NCBI RefSeq assembly: GCF_002999335.1
Contig: NW_020312734.1
Coordinates: forward strand, 1-64,000
Direction: 5' to 3'
DNA from: Cyclospora cayetanensis
Lineage: Eukaryota > Apicomplexa > Conoidasida > Eucoccidiorida > Eimeriidae
DNA length: 64,000 nucleotides
The position numbers and the translations under genes were made by a program. The notes under the pieces are model-generated. The model ran no database searches, was not told where the DNA came from, and saw only the letters and a program-made list of their open reading frames with translations. This document shows positions 1 to 13,600 of the stretch, piece after piece (position 1 is the stretch's first letter; every line of letters begins with the position of its first letter).

Positions 1-2438
<2,438 letters not shown>

Positions 2439-3300
2439 AAGGGGTCGCTCTGGATCCAAAAATTTTTTCGAGGTTTTTGAGTGCGGCGTCCGTATGCATA
2501 ACTTGGCAGAGGTACATTAGGGCGTCTTCGAAGCGGACCACTCCCTTAGGAGTCTCGCGAGATTTCATCAGCAGATACAGCACAAAATGTTGCACCAACT
2601 GCGCCTCCCGAAGCACACCTAAAGTCTTCCCTCGAGAGTACAGGCAAAACAAATCCAAAAGATCTAGATACCCATCTCCGTCCGTATCAGCCTCCCTAAT
2701 GAGATTTGATGAGATGCAACAACAACACCAACAACAACAACATCAATCACAACAGAAGGAGAAACAGCGCGGCCAGCCGTCTACGTTTACCCGTTGAAGA
2801 AATGCCTTACAACGGCGTGGGAGCATCCAGCCAATTCTCTTTAGCTCTTTGTGACGCACGTCTCTCTGCTAGACTGTATGTACGGTGTCGCATAGGAGGC
2901 ATATTATTGTGTGAGGCGCGTGAGGGACAGTGTGAAGAGCCCAGAAGGAACTGCCGGCTCCTGTTGAATAGAGACATCTAAAAGACACAGTGGCTTGCAG
3001 GTGGTTGAGGAAAAATTATTTTTTCCTTTGGTCGTGGTTATTCTACCAGACACATTGTTGCAGCTCTTTAATCGGAACCGAGATCCCTTCCGCTGCCATT
3101 GCCTTGGCGATATCCTTGGCGCTTATTCTTCCGTCTCCGTCCAGATCAACCTCCTTGAAGAGCTGATGCAGTGCTGCCTTCTCGTGAGCAGCTAGCTGAG
3201 AAGCTAACTCTAACTCAGCCTCATCAGGCATCAAACAGCGGAGATTTCTAGAATGAAGGGGCATCTTGAGGGCCTGCACAGGGAGGCAGCAGACCGACAC
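2439..3300 (-). CDS. EF-hand calcium-binding protein, two exons of a partial gene
   Basis: Two exons join cleanly: 3300 (or 3273)-3047 and 2695-2439, with the intron 3046-2696 bordered by GTAGAA and TTAG. The join makes a Trp codon and reads on into a second calcium loop. Loop 1 is DLDGDGRISAKD and loop 2 is DTDGDGYLDLLD, at the spacing of a paired EF-hand. Both loops end in Asp rather than the usual Glu at position 12. The start is uncertain: ATGs lie at 3300 and 3264, but a good acceptor (CCCTGTGCAG) at 3274 suggests this may be an internal exon. The helix before loop 1 resembles the linker before EF-hands in calcium-dependent protein kinases, but I found no kinase exon between 3300 and 5070. 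The second exon ends in a GTAAGT donor, so at least one more exon is expected below 2438. It could be a calmodulin- or centrin-like protein, a CDPK remnant, or a separate gene. Confidence 0.6.
2716..2755. repeat. AAC/ACA-rich microsatellite in an EF-hand gene intron
   Basis: Imperfect CAA/ACA trinucleotide run lying in the intron between the two EF-hand exons, just upstream of the acceptor on the minus strand. Confidence 0.8.
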
Positions 3301-5070
3301 TAGGGTTGCGATTTCATGGACCCATAGGACAGACGAGGAAAAAAGTGCTCTCAGTCGAAGGACTGGCTGGTCTTAGATTACTTGGAGCGATAGAATCAGG
3401 AGCGCTTCCTTCTATTGCGGAAGAAGTTGCAAACAAAGCGGCAGTAGAGGCGGCGATCGTTCAAGGCAGAAAAAGCGGCCACACGCCCCAGAAGAGGGTT
3501 CATATGGCTAAAAAGTACATAAAAAGGGGTTAAAGTGTGACGATTTTCATGCAAGGGCCCTACTGAGTGCCCTTCGTTCTGAGGCTCTGCTGCCCACTGC
3601 GACCGGTGGAGTGCAGACAACAGAGTTGAAACAAATTCAAAGATCGAAAGAGAATGCAAAAAGTGCCGCCGAAGGAAGATTATGAAGAAGTGGAACTCCC
3701 TAAATGGCTTTTTTCGGTGTCAGGATGCACGGAAGCCGCAAGCCCTACCGATTCAGTCTTGTCCGTTCCAGGGTCACTCCTGATCCCCTCACCGCATATT
3801 TCACTTGCGAAGGCCCCTTAGAGGTAACTTGCTTTTAGGGAATACTGTTAAATCAGAGGAAGAGCATAAAATGTCTACTCAGCCATAACACGAGAGAGCA
3901 GCGGGCGAATTGTTGCCCAAGAATCGGTTTTTCAGACGAGTGTAGATACTGCTAGCAGATCCCTGAAGGGGAGGGAGGACGTCGGGGCCGCTCCCGAAGT
4001 TACTGAGATGCAGAAGAGAACAAGATTGATGCGTGATTCTACAAACCATTAAGGGGCAAACGGGTGCAGAAATGGGTGGTAACACAAGAACTAGATAACT
4101 CTGGGCAGCGCCTTAAATGCGATCGCGCTTGCCCCCAATGGTGCATTGGCGCGAACAGCTTTGGGGTATCGGCTCTAAGCAGTGCCTATGATTAGGTGCT
4201 CCTCTCGTTAACAGTCACGCTCTCAGAAGTGGCAAACTGCCAAGTGCAGGTGACAGGAAGGTCTGTAGTCGCCTACTACTGATTTGTGAAGCAGCTCGTC
4301 AGGCTTCCCCAAAGGGGTCCTCTTAGCGCTCTCACAGGCGCCTAGGGCCTGTATTACACGCCTGTTGCGGATGTGTGTGCTCCTGTAGATACATCAGAAT
4401 ACCCTATATTCCCACAATGTTTTTAGGGCAAAGCGCTCCACGGCGGCTGAGACTTTGGCTGACCGAAGGGCCATTTCCCCATATTCCCTTCGGTTCCTGC
4501 CGTAGTGTGTACTTGCTGATTCGCATGCGTTGGATGGTACCCCATTTGTCTGGTCGCAAAGTGCTTGAAAGTCGTATAAGGCTTCCACGCTGCACGAAGC
4601 CTCGGCGTTTCTTTGCCCTTAATGAACTTGCTGTGCAGTTTGGAGGAACTCAGCTTAAGCAAAGGGTCACGCTAAACAGTCCTTCTCTAAGAGGACACTC
4701 TTATTTTGTGCGTGGCGCTAGAGTCTTAGAGCTTTCCTGCGACAATCGAGACTCGTCCATCTAAACATCTGGCCGAGATGCAGGCGCGGCCGCTGCTCTT
4801 CGCTTTGACGCCGTTAGAAACAAAAGGACCGTAAGACTGACTACCTGAGTGGCATGCCCCTCTCATACACGTCTTTCTCTTTTTGAGAAAGCATATCGTA
4901 CCTCGAATATGCATACAATGGGGTATGCTCCTTATGCTGGATAACATGGCCTTGTGCACGCCTCAAAAAAATGTGCAGGACGCGACTATGCCTCTGCGGA
5001 ACTACAGTAGCAACAGCTGGCACCATTACGACACGTACTAGCACCATCGCAGCCAAATGTCTTAGAAGCA
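3301..5070. other. intergenic stretch, nothing recognised
   Basis: Only short, overlapping open frames with no recognisable domain. I looked here for kinase exons belonging to the EF-hand gene and for C-terminal exons of the DA1-like gene and found neither. Confidence 0.5.
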
Positions 5071-7596
5071 TTAAATAAATATATCACTGCTGCGAGGGAG
5101 ACACTCAAGGGCCTTCCCCAATGAGACACGCCCCTCTTCTAATTGAAGGGCGCAGCGTCTGTAGCCCTCCCCATAGGTATCATCACGCGACACTGCAAGT
5201 TTCCACAGTTGATATCGAATCAACTCCTCTGCAAGCTGCTTCTGCTGCGCCGCGCTGCTGCTCGTGCTGCTGTTGAGGTCTCTGAGAGCAACAGCGAGCG
5301 CCCGGGAGGCTGCAACGTTGCACAATCCTTCCTCATCACGCAGGAGGTGGGGAGTGAGCTGCTTGATTGCAACAAACGCATGCAAAAGCTCGTGGGCAGC
5401 ATGCTGCTGCAACAGCAGAATGGGAAGGCCTCCAATGAGGCGAACCTGTTTGGTAAATCGAGCCTTGAGCGTCAAGGAGGAGTGGCGTTGCTGCGGTTGC
5501 AGTTGCTGCTTGCGGCTTTTCTGGCCGCTGATGGTGGGCTTTTCTGCGGGCAGTTCCGATGTAAGGTGCCCTGTCGCATCAGCGGACGCTGCCGATCGCT
5601 CGTGCTTTCCCTGTGGCGCATGCTGTGGCGACAGCAGAGAAGAAGGAAGGCTGACTCCTGTCACCTCAGCAGCCGCGAGGGCAAGGGGAGGAGGCACAGG
5701 GCGCAGCTGCAACTGCAACACTTCGCAACTTCCGAACAAGTGGCAGTTCTCCCCCCTCCCGATAGGAGGGCCCTTACGTCGTGCAGCAGTAGCCGCGATA
5801 ACAGCGGCGGTAGAAATACCGCACGCGCCGAACTCTGTCAGAACGACTGGAACGGGCAGGGCAGGTGAACACTGACTACTGCCCAGACTCTTTTTTAAAG
5901 CGGCAGCAGCTGTCTCAGGAGTCTTCCGTAGTCTTGGAGGACCCCTACTCTTCAGCTGCTGCTGGTTCTGTTCACCGAGCGTTCTCGACAACAGCTGCTG
6001 CAGCCGCAGCATCGGATCCGAGAAGGCCACACCCTCACGCTCAAGCACACGCAAAGTGCTCTGCAGTGCAGCTGCAGCATCCTCGTTTGTCGTCGCTGCT
6101 GGAAGTGCTGCGCAACGGCCGCATAGAACAGCAACAGCATCCAGGAGGGCAGCACCGGCTATTTCAGGAGGATACCCGACCGCAAATGGCTTGCACATCG
6201 TAAAGGGCAGGCCCCTCTTTCTCATCAGTTGCACAGCTGCTCTGTTAAGTGCCCTCGGGAGGATCGTTTTAGAGCTCCCGTCGACGAACGCAGCAACCCT
6301 GCGATCGCAGGCAATGCATTTTGGATATTTTTTGCTGCAGGGGGTGCAGCAACAGCCCCCGTAGATGGCTACCATGTCAGGCGGAACTTGCTGCGGTTCC
6401 GCAGCTACTGCAGCAGCAGCTGCTCTTATTTGTCGCGAAGTTACAGGCGGCTGCTGCTGCAGTAGCTGGCGCGAAGAAAAGAAGGCATGAGACTCAAAAG
6501 TGCCAGACAGTGGCTTGGAGCAGCAGCAACAACAAAAGCAGCTGCTATGGTGAGGGGCGCCCCTTCCATCGACAAGGAAGCCACCCTCCTGTAGACTTGT
6601 ACCGCATGTGCTGCAGCGGGTACACCTCGCATGCTGAACGACGCTGCGCCCCTTCAGAGATGCTGCAATGCCTTCCCTTTTTCGACTGCCCGTCAACGTG
6701 GGATCCGCTTCGAGTGATGCCTTCACGCCTGAACTCAAAAGCTCTCTTCGGGGGAGCCGGATGAAGGGTTCAGAAGGCTTTACAGCATTTCCACAGACGG
6801 CGCAGCGCTCCTGTTTGCATGCAGTGTGAAAAACCCCTGAATGGATAGCTTCCCCACACGAGACTCCTGCTGCTAAGGCGGCTGCTGCGGCAGCGGCGTC
6901 ATACATAAGGCCCCCCTCACTGACAGCCACGGGTAAGCCACACAGCGCACAGCGCAAACAAGAAACGTGGCATCGCACCGAAATCGTACAGTCCTCTCTG
7001 GCGGCAGTAGCAGGAGCCTCATCAGGCACCCCCCGCCCTCCTACTCCTGCTGCTGCACTCGTTGCCTGCCTTTGCTGCAGCCGTCGGTAGGCCTTGTACT
7101 GAGCAACAGAGGGCAGCTTCAGAGATACACATACATAAGACTGTCCACCTTTTACCCTGGTGCCACAGACACCACAGCAGCTTGCACTGCCCGCTAGCGA
7201 CTCAAGAGACGCCGTCTGCTGACGCTGCTTAAGGGGCTGCTGGGAGGTCGTTGCGACATGAGAACGTGATTCATGCCGCTGCACTAGTCTTGACCGATCC
7301 GAAGGTACACCAAAAGCCGCAGTAGACTTAGCGCCTCCTGTCTTTGCGCTTGCTGCAGAGGCTCCACCTCTTCCTGCAACACGAGGAGCCATGGGCTCGG
7401 GTGTACGGACACCGGCCTCCTCCTCATGAGCTGCGGGTGCGCGGCATTGCGGGATCCCTCTCACGGGTCGTTTTGCAGAGGAAGCAGTCGCACTTGCGAT
7501 TTTCCCGCCACTTCTCCTGCTGCTTCCAAGACTGGGTACAGCTTTAGAGACACTACAGGGTTTCTGAGACTTGAGATCGCGCGAAAGCATCGTCAA
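5071..7596 (-). CDS. LIM-domain protein with C-terminal DA1-like zinc peptidase domain
   Basis: A single open exon of 841 residues. Residues 1-135 are low-complexity and basic. About 140-440 hold serial LIM-type zinc fingers: CGVC...HVSC/CALC...HTAC, then CAVC...HARC/CSTC...HHSSC, then a further Cys cluster ending near KCIACD. After a Gln/Ala/Ser linker, the last ~130 residues match the DA1 peptidase core: a GLP segment, then HELLH (735-739), then EEGLCN, and near the end TYGEGYR. In plant DA1 proteins LIM domains precede an HExxH metallopeptidase that is activated by ubiquitin and cleaves growth regulators. Here HELLH would supply two zinc ligands plus the catalytic Glu, and the downstream EEG Glu the third ligand. 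I see no ubiquitin-interacting motif at the N-terminus, unlike plant DA1. The length exceeds plant DA1 mainly through low-complexity insertions, including one inside the first LIM. The start at 7596 is the first Met of the open frame. A divergent promoter region is shared with the plus-strand gene at 8636. Substrate unknown. Confidence 0.8.
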   Translation of the reverse strand: MTMLSRDLKSQKPCSVSKAVPSLGSSRRSGGKIASATASSAKRPVRGIPQCRAPAAHEEEAGVRTPEPMAPRVAGRGGASAASAKTGGAKSTAAFGVPSDRSRLVQRHESRSHVATTSQQPLKQRQQTASLESLAGSASCCGVCGTRVKGGQSYVCVSLKLPSVAQYKAYRRLQQRQATSAAAGVGGRGVPDEAPATAAREDCTISVRCHVSCLRCALCGLPVAVSEGGLMYDAAAAAAALAAGVSCGEAIHSGVFHTACKQERCAVCGNAVKPSEPFIRLPRRELLSSGVKASLEADPTLTGSRKREGIAASLKGRSVVQHARCTRCSTCGTSLQEGGFLVDGRGAPHHSSCFCCCCCSKPLSGTFESHAFFSSRQLLQQQPPVTSRQIRAAAAAVAAEPQQVPPDMVAIYGGCCCTPCSKKYPKCIACDRRVAAFVDGSSKTILPRALNRAAVQLMRKRGLPFTMCKPFAVGYPPEIAGAALLDAVAVLCGRCAALPAATTNEDAAAALQSTLRVLEREGVAFSDPMLRLQQLLSRTLGEQNQQQLKSRGPPRLRKTPETAAAALKKSLGSSQCSPALPVPVVLTEFGACGISTAAVIAATAARRKGPPIGRGENCHLFGSCEVLQLQLRPVPPPLALAAAEVTGVSLPSSLLSPQHAPQGKHERSAASADATGHLTSELPAEKPTISGQKSRKQQLQPQQRHSSLTLKARFTKQVRLIGGLPILLLQQHAAHELLHAFVAIKQLTPHLLRDEEGLCNVAASRALAVALRDLNSSTSSSAAQQKQLAEELIRYQLWKLAVSRDDTYGEGYRRCALQLEEGRVSLGKALECLPRSSDIFI

Positions 7597-8635
7597 AGCA
7601 GCCGCTTACGGCTCACTCAGAGAGCCCCCCCTGCCGCTACCTGTTCGTTGCTAGCTAGTTGGTGGAAGCAGGAAGAAGGGAATCCGGAAAATTCTGAATG
7701 TGCCGGATGCTATGGGGTCTTCAGCGGCAGCAGCTGCCGCTGCAAACGGTGGTCACCTCGTCAGCTTCGCTGTCAAGAGAGCTACGAGCCCGCTTTCGGC
7801 AGCAGCACTGTGGCTGGCGGCATTGCCGCTCCTCTGCCCATTTCGTCTGTACTCCGGATGAGCCGGAAAGCTCTCAAAAGTGCGTTCCAAGAAAGCAGAT
7901 ACCAGACTCGCGGTTCATTCGAAGGGGGGACCGAGTCCCCTGGTAGCGCATGCGCCTTCCGCTGGCTGCTGTTGCGGATTTCGTCGGTGTTGGGCTATAT
8001 GCGGCGTTTTCCTAGTGTCTTGGAGTATGATTCCGTCCCTGGCGCACTGTGAGACAATTGCCGTTCTGTTTTATTGGGGGTATGGCAGCTGTCGTTCATC
8101 GCCTCTGTCTGCCCTTCGGATGCGCGTGGCAGCTGCAAGGAAGCGAGAGCATAAGAGCCTCATCTGCATCCCTGGCTTGTTTTCCTTGCGAGATCCACTG
8201 AGACTCTCGTGGAGCCTCCACATGGCCGGCGCATCGGCTCCACCTCTTTTCTCGACCCTTCCACCTCGATATTTTTCCCAACAACCCGAAGAACCCCCTT
8301 CACGCCTGCCAATCAGGGGGCTAGACTCCTGTGCAGTCGGTGCTTGTTGTGTCTCTCGTGGCATCCCTGTACCACCACCAGCACAGTTGGCGAGAGGCGG
8401 CTCTCCGTAGCCGCTCCGCTTCAGAGAGGGGAGTCGCCCTGTGGTGAGTCTTGCCTTGCTGGCCTCTACAGGATCCTGGCATCTTGAGAAAAAGCTCTCT
8501 TATTCGGCGTATTCACCGCGTGCTGTCTCCGGAGGGAGCGGCCTGGCAGCAAATGCTGCGGCAGAGCTAGCCGCCGTATCAGAGAAGGCGCAGCAGCGCA
8601 CTCGGCGTGAGCAGCCGCTGTCTCAATAAACAAAC
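7597..8635. promoter_or_regulatory. shared intergenic region between divergent genes
   Basis: About 1 kb separates the start of the DA1-like gene (minus) from the start of the next gene (plus), so both promoters must lie here. No TATA-like or other element can be assigned by eye. Open frames in it are short and overlapping and look like chance GC-rich frames or untranslated leader. Confidence 0.4.
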
Positions 8636-10600
8636 ATGGCTACGAAACTGAAGCGCTTCCTGGCTCCTGGTCCGGCAGGAGCGGAGACAACACTGCCAGC
8701 CTCCGCGAAAGTCTCTCCGGATCTTTTAGAGGCCTCTCCAGAGCTCCCGGGTGTATCGAGCGACAGTGCGAATGATCAGCAGGGGCAGTCCTCGGAAGTC
8801 TCAGCAGCAGAACCTGTAAAAGCAAAAGTTACGGAGGCAGACTTGTTGCGGAGGTTTTCCATTAGTCAAGATGTCTATGGGTGGGGGGCAACTTTTTCCC
8901 GGGAGGCTCTGGCTAGGGATCGCTCAAGATTCAAAGAGACAGCACACGGTATGAAAGCCAGTCTCAAGGTACGCACCCTCCGCTGCTTCCTGTCGTTGGT
9001 GCGGGCTAGGATTTTGGAAAGCCTTCCTTGAAGGATGCCTGTCGAGACTTCGGGGGTGTGTATGTTTGTGTATGTGTTTGTGTTTGTGTGTATGTGTATG
9101 TTTGTGTGTATGTGTATGTTTGTGTTTGTGTGTATGTGTATGTTTGTTTGTGTTTGTGTGTATGTGTTTGTGTGTGTATGTGTATGTTTGTTTGTGTTTG
9201 TGTGTATGTGTATGTTTGTGTTTGTGTGTATGTGTATGTTTGTTTGTGTTTGTGTGTATGTGTATGTTTGTTTGTGTTTGTATGTTTGTGTATGTGTTTG
9301 TGTTTGTATGTTTGTGTATGTGTTTGTGTTTGTGTGTATGTGTATGTTTGTTTGTGTTTGTGTGTATGTGTTTGTTTGTGTTTGTGTGTATGTGTTTGTG
9401 TGTTTGTGTTTGTGTGTATGTGTATGTTTGTTTGTGTTTGTGTGTATGTGTATGTTTGTGTGTGTGTATGTTTGTGTGTTTGTGTGTATGTGTATGTTTG
9501 TTTTTGTTTGTGTGTGTGTGTGGGCATTTCCGGCGGATATCCTCGCGGTTGCTGCTGCTGCTGCTGCTGCTGCTGCTTCTTTTGATCCGTTTTTTTACAC
9601 GACTGCCACTGTTGCGCTGCGGCAACGGCGTTTTTCACGAGAGAGGGCAGTCTCTGTCGGGGGTGTGCTGCTGCAGCTTGGGCTACGACTGCGGCCGTTT
9701 GGATTGCAGCCTGCCCTGCGAGTTCGACAGCTCAGCGCTGCATCGCGCCATGTGGCACTACTAACGGACTCAGGACGGATTTTTGTCCTCATACATACGT
9801 GAGTTTGTCAGCCTGCGCTTGCGGAGACGTGCCCACACATGGTGCCTGCAGGGAGCATATCTGTCGATCTGGCTGCCTGGCACCAACAAGCAGCAGCTGC
9901 CCAGCTAGCTCGCTATCTAGCCAGTGCCAGTGCCAGCTAGCCAGAACAGCCAGCCACGCGCGCGCACACGAGGCCTCTCGAGGAGGACCTCGCTGGTCAA
10001 TTAGAATGTGAAGGAGGCGAGCACAGAGACTCCCCCACGTATAGCTGCTGGCAGCTAGCTGCTGGCTCTATGAAGGCTTCTCCAGTCATCGCTGCGTTGC
10101 CAGCTAGGCGCGCAAATCGCAGCATGCGCTCAAGCCAAGGGGCCAAGGGAAGGGGGTGTAAAGCGACGGCTATTCCAGCGCTTGAGCGGTGTCTGGCTAG
10201 CTAGCTTGGCAGGAGGACTGCCTACCGCAGCAAGCTGTGTTTCGCTCTTTTCCCGAAAAGCGCGAAGCGCTCTGGGGAGAAGGGGGAAGGAGGGAAGCGT
10301 TTCAAAAGGCAGTTGGGCGCTGACGTCGACACTGCAGCTACTGCCTGCTCTGGAGGAAGCTCGCATCTGCTGTTAATGGTGTTGCTGCTGCAGGATGTAT
10401 CCTTGGCAAGAGGCCTATGGCGGAGTCTGGCATTTGCTGCCAGCGTCTTTGCAGCGTCAGTTCTCTCAAGTCTCCATTGCTTCGGCCCCGCTGCCTGCAG
10501 ATCCCCTCGCTTTCTTTTCTGATTCGGTAGCTTTTGCATCTGCCTCAGCAGCAGGAGCAGAACGTGCCACTCCCCGATCGTCACCAGACCCCCCGGAGGC

Positions 10601-10644
<44 letters not shown>

Positions 10645-13600
10645 GATGTGATTGCTGCTGCAGCTTGCAGGATCCTGCTGGAGAGTTCGCTCTGGGCGCT
10701 ATTGACGCAGAGGGGAATCTCTGGCTTGGCTGGAGTACAGCATGTTGCTGCCTCCGTCAGCACAGTGGGGTCGCTCAGACACCGGCAGCCCAGCGGCAAC
10801 AGCAGCAGCAGCAGCTACAACAGCAACAGCAGCAACAACAGCAACAACAGCAACAACAACAGCAGCAACAACAGCAACAGCAGCTACAACAGCAACAACA
10901 ACAGCAACAACAACAGCAACAACAGCAACAACAACAGCAACAGCAACAGCAAAGTAATGACGACAGCTGCAGTGAGAAGGCCGCTTCGAACATCGATCTA
11001 GTTGGGGGGGGTCGCTGCTATTGCCACATAGATCCTGAAACTGGTGGTGTGCCTTTTCGCGTCTCTGAGGAAGACAGCAGTTCTAGATCCTCTTTTAGTT
11101 CGGACGCACAGCTGCGGCAGCTTCACTGCCCCCTGCAACGCGAGCTTGGACGCTTACCGTTGCAGCAGCAAAGCCGAGGTATGTCTGCGTTTCCTCCGAA
11201 GGCTGCTGCCGTGCGATGGCTGTACTGGGCGCTGTGGCTGCTGCTCCTGCTCGTGCGAGTTCACGCAACTGCAGCTGCTGCATCCACAGCCGCTAGCCAG
11301 AGCAGCAGCAGCAGCGTCAGCAGCAGCATCAGCTGCCGCTGCTGCTGCATCGCATGTGTGTGCTTGCAGCCACAGAAAATAATGTTCCCTGCGTGATGCT
11401 CTGTCTGCCCGACGGGGAGGCTGTCGCGAGGCCTACTCGCCTTCCTACTGCCGCTCCAGCAGGAGGAGGAGCAAAGGCAGCAGCAGCAATCGACCCCTCA
11501 GGCTTTACACCGTCGAGCTCAGTAGCTCAAGCCTCCAGCGCAGTAGCAGCGGCGGCAGAGGGGAGCACCCCTGTGCGTTATGCAGCGGTGTTTCGCTCTC
11601 GGCTGTTTCCCTCCAAGTATGGACTTGTCGTTAGGGGGAGAAGGCATTCTCGGCTCTTCTGCCCCCTCCCGCACAAGCCTGCCAAGGTGCGCTTTTTCTT
11701 GCTGCGTGTTTCTTTCCGCGACCAAAAGAATAGTTGCATGCATGCTGGAGGTGCAGGCAGCGTGCTCCTGGCGCTGATCCTCCGTGCATGCTCGCTTCCT
11801 GGCGAGCATGCACGCTGCGGAAACAAGGCCGTGTCTCGTCTTCCCCCTCCGCTTCCGCAACCCTCTCCTCGTCTCCAGGAGGCACACACGCGTATTCTGT
11901 GTGACACATTTGCGTCTTGCGACACAGCTGCTCTGCGGTCCTGGTGGGGAGGCTGGTCTGTTGCTGCTAGAGAGTGGACACCTCCTTCAGTGGGGTGTTC
12001 GTCGCGCTTCCAGTGCTGCTTCTTCTTCTTCTTCTCCTCATCAGCGGGCGTCTACCCTCGCCATTACGCAGGTTGGCTGCTGCCACGACTGCTCTCCCCC
12101 GTGGAAGGCTGCGAAACGCTGTTTGTTCCCCTTCTGGCTGCCTCAGCAAAGGGCTGCCGTCTATTTCCTGAGAACGCCGCATCGTCGGAAACACACACGA
12201 ATGCGCCTTTGTACACACACACACGCAGACGTACACGTAGACACATGCGCGAAAGCGCGTCGCCGTGTATTCGTGTCAAACAGCTCTCTTCTGCCTCTGC
12301 CTGCACTGCCGCTCTGCTACAGATGCGCGGTTCTCTCGAAGGTCGCATTGTTATCGACGCCGCCCTCGGGTGCCCCCTGCCTTCCTTCCCTCTCGACGGC
12401 AGCACTGCCTTTGACGCCTTCGCGCTGTGCAGCAACGGCATCCTCCACGAATTCTCTCTAGGAGCGCCTCTGCTGGACGCAGGAGCCAGCCGATTCCCCC
12501 CCCACCCCTACCCCCTTATTAGGCTCAGACCGAGCGTGCCAGAACCCCTCGAAGTCACGCCTCTGTGCTTCGATCTGGTAAGACAAGGGAAGGGCGTGGT
12601 ATGTAGGTGTGTATGTAGGTGTGTATGTAGGTGTGTCGTTTGGGTGTGTCTGTGTATGTCGTTTGGGTGTGTCTGTGTATGTCGTTTGTGTGTGTCTGTG
12701 TGTGTCGTTTGGGTGTGTCTTTGTGTGTCCCGTTTGGGTGTGTGTATGTTTGTGTGTGTGTGTCTGTTTTATTTGTGTGTGTCTGTCTGTGTATGTTTGT
12801 GTGTGTCTGTCTGTGTATGTTTGTGTGTGTGTGTCTGTGTGTGCCGTTTGGGTGTGTGTGTGTCTGTGTATGTTTGTGTGTGTGTGTCTGTGTATGTTTG
12901 TGTGTGTGTGTCTGTGTATGTTAGTGTGTGTGTGTCTGTTTTATTTGTGTGTGTCTGTCTGTGTATGTTTGTGTGTGTCTGTCTGTTTTGTTAGTGTGTG
13001 TGTGTCTGTGTATGTTTGTGTGTGTGTCTGTTTTATTTGTGTGTATGTTAGTGTGTGTGTGTCTGTTTTGTTTGTGTGAGTAAAAAGCCTTGCCACTACC
13101 GGGTTGTACTCTCAGCATCTGCGCTTACCAGCGGCCCTCCTAGAGGTTGCCTGTGCCTGTTGCTTTTCTATCTTTCTCACATGTAGCCGTGCCTACCGCC
13201 AACACTGCTTCCGGAGGCGTCAGTAGTGGTGTCGGAGTGTGGATGCTTTTTTCGTCGGTGCGCAGCTGTATGGACACCTGAGCAGCGGCAGCTCGAGAGC
13301 CCCTTACAGCACCAGTAACTTCAAGCGGCTGCTGCAGGCGGTTCCCAAGGCTGAGATAGAGGCGCTGCTCCCCAGCAGCAGCAGCAGCAGCAGCAGCAGC
13401 ACAGCGATTTTTGATCGCCTAGTGGACTCTTACTGGCTCCGAGAGGTAGCAGAAGAGGGCTGCTGCTTACCCGTTGCCGCCTCCAGTGCCGCTGGCGAAG
13501 CTGAAGCTCGGCAGGGAACTGGTGAGAACGACGCAGCCTTGACAACACCAACATCAGTGGTGGAACCTGTGAAATACTTGTCTGCCGCAGCAGATTTTGC

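Noticed and set aside
3301..5070. Kinase domain upstream of the EF-hand exons
   Set aside because: Searched all minus frames by eye for GxGxxG, HRD and DFG-type motifs and saw none, so the CDPK label was not given.
9028..9802. Long open frames on both strands rich in Val/Cys or Thr/His
   Set aside because: They are simple translations of the GT array in intron 1. The spliced gene skips this stretch, and the peptide has no non-repeat content.
10775..10993. Poly-Cys and poly-Leu antisense frames
   Set aside because: Antisense shadows of the CAG/CAA tract.
12609..13118. Val/Cys-rich and Thr-rich open frames
   Set aside because: Same artefact, from the GT array in intron 6.
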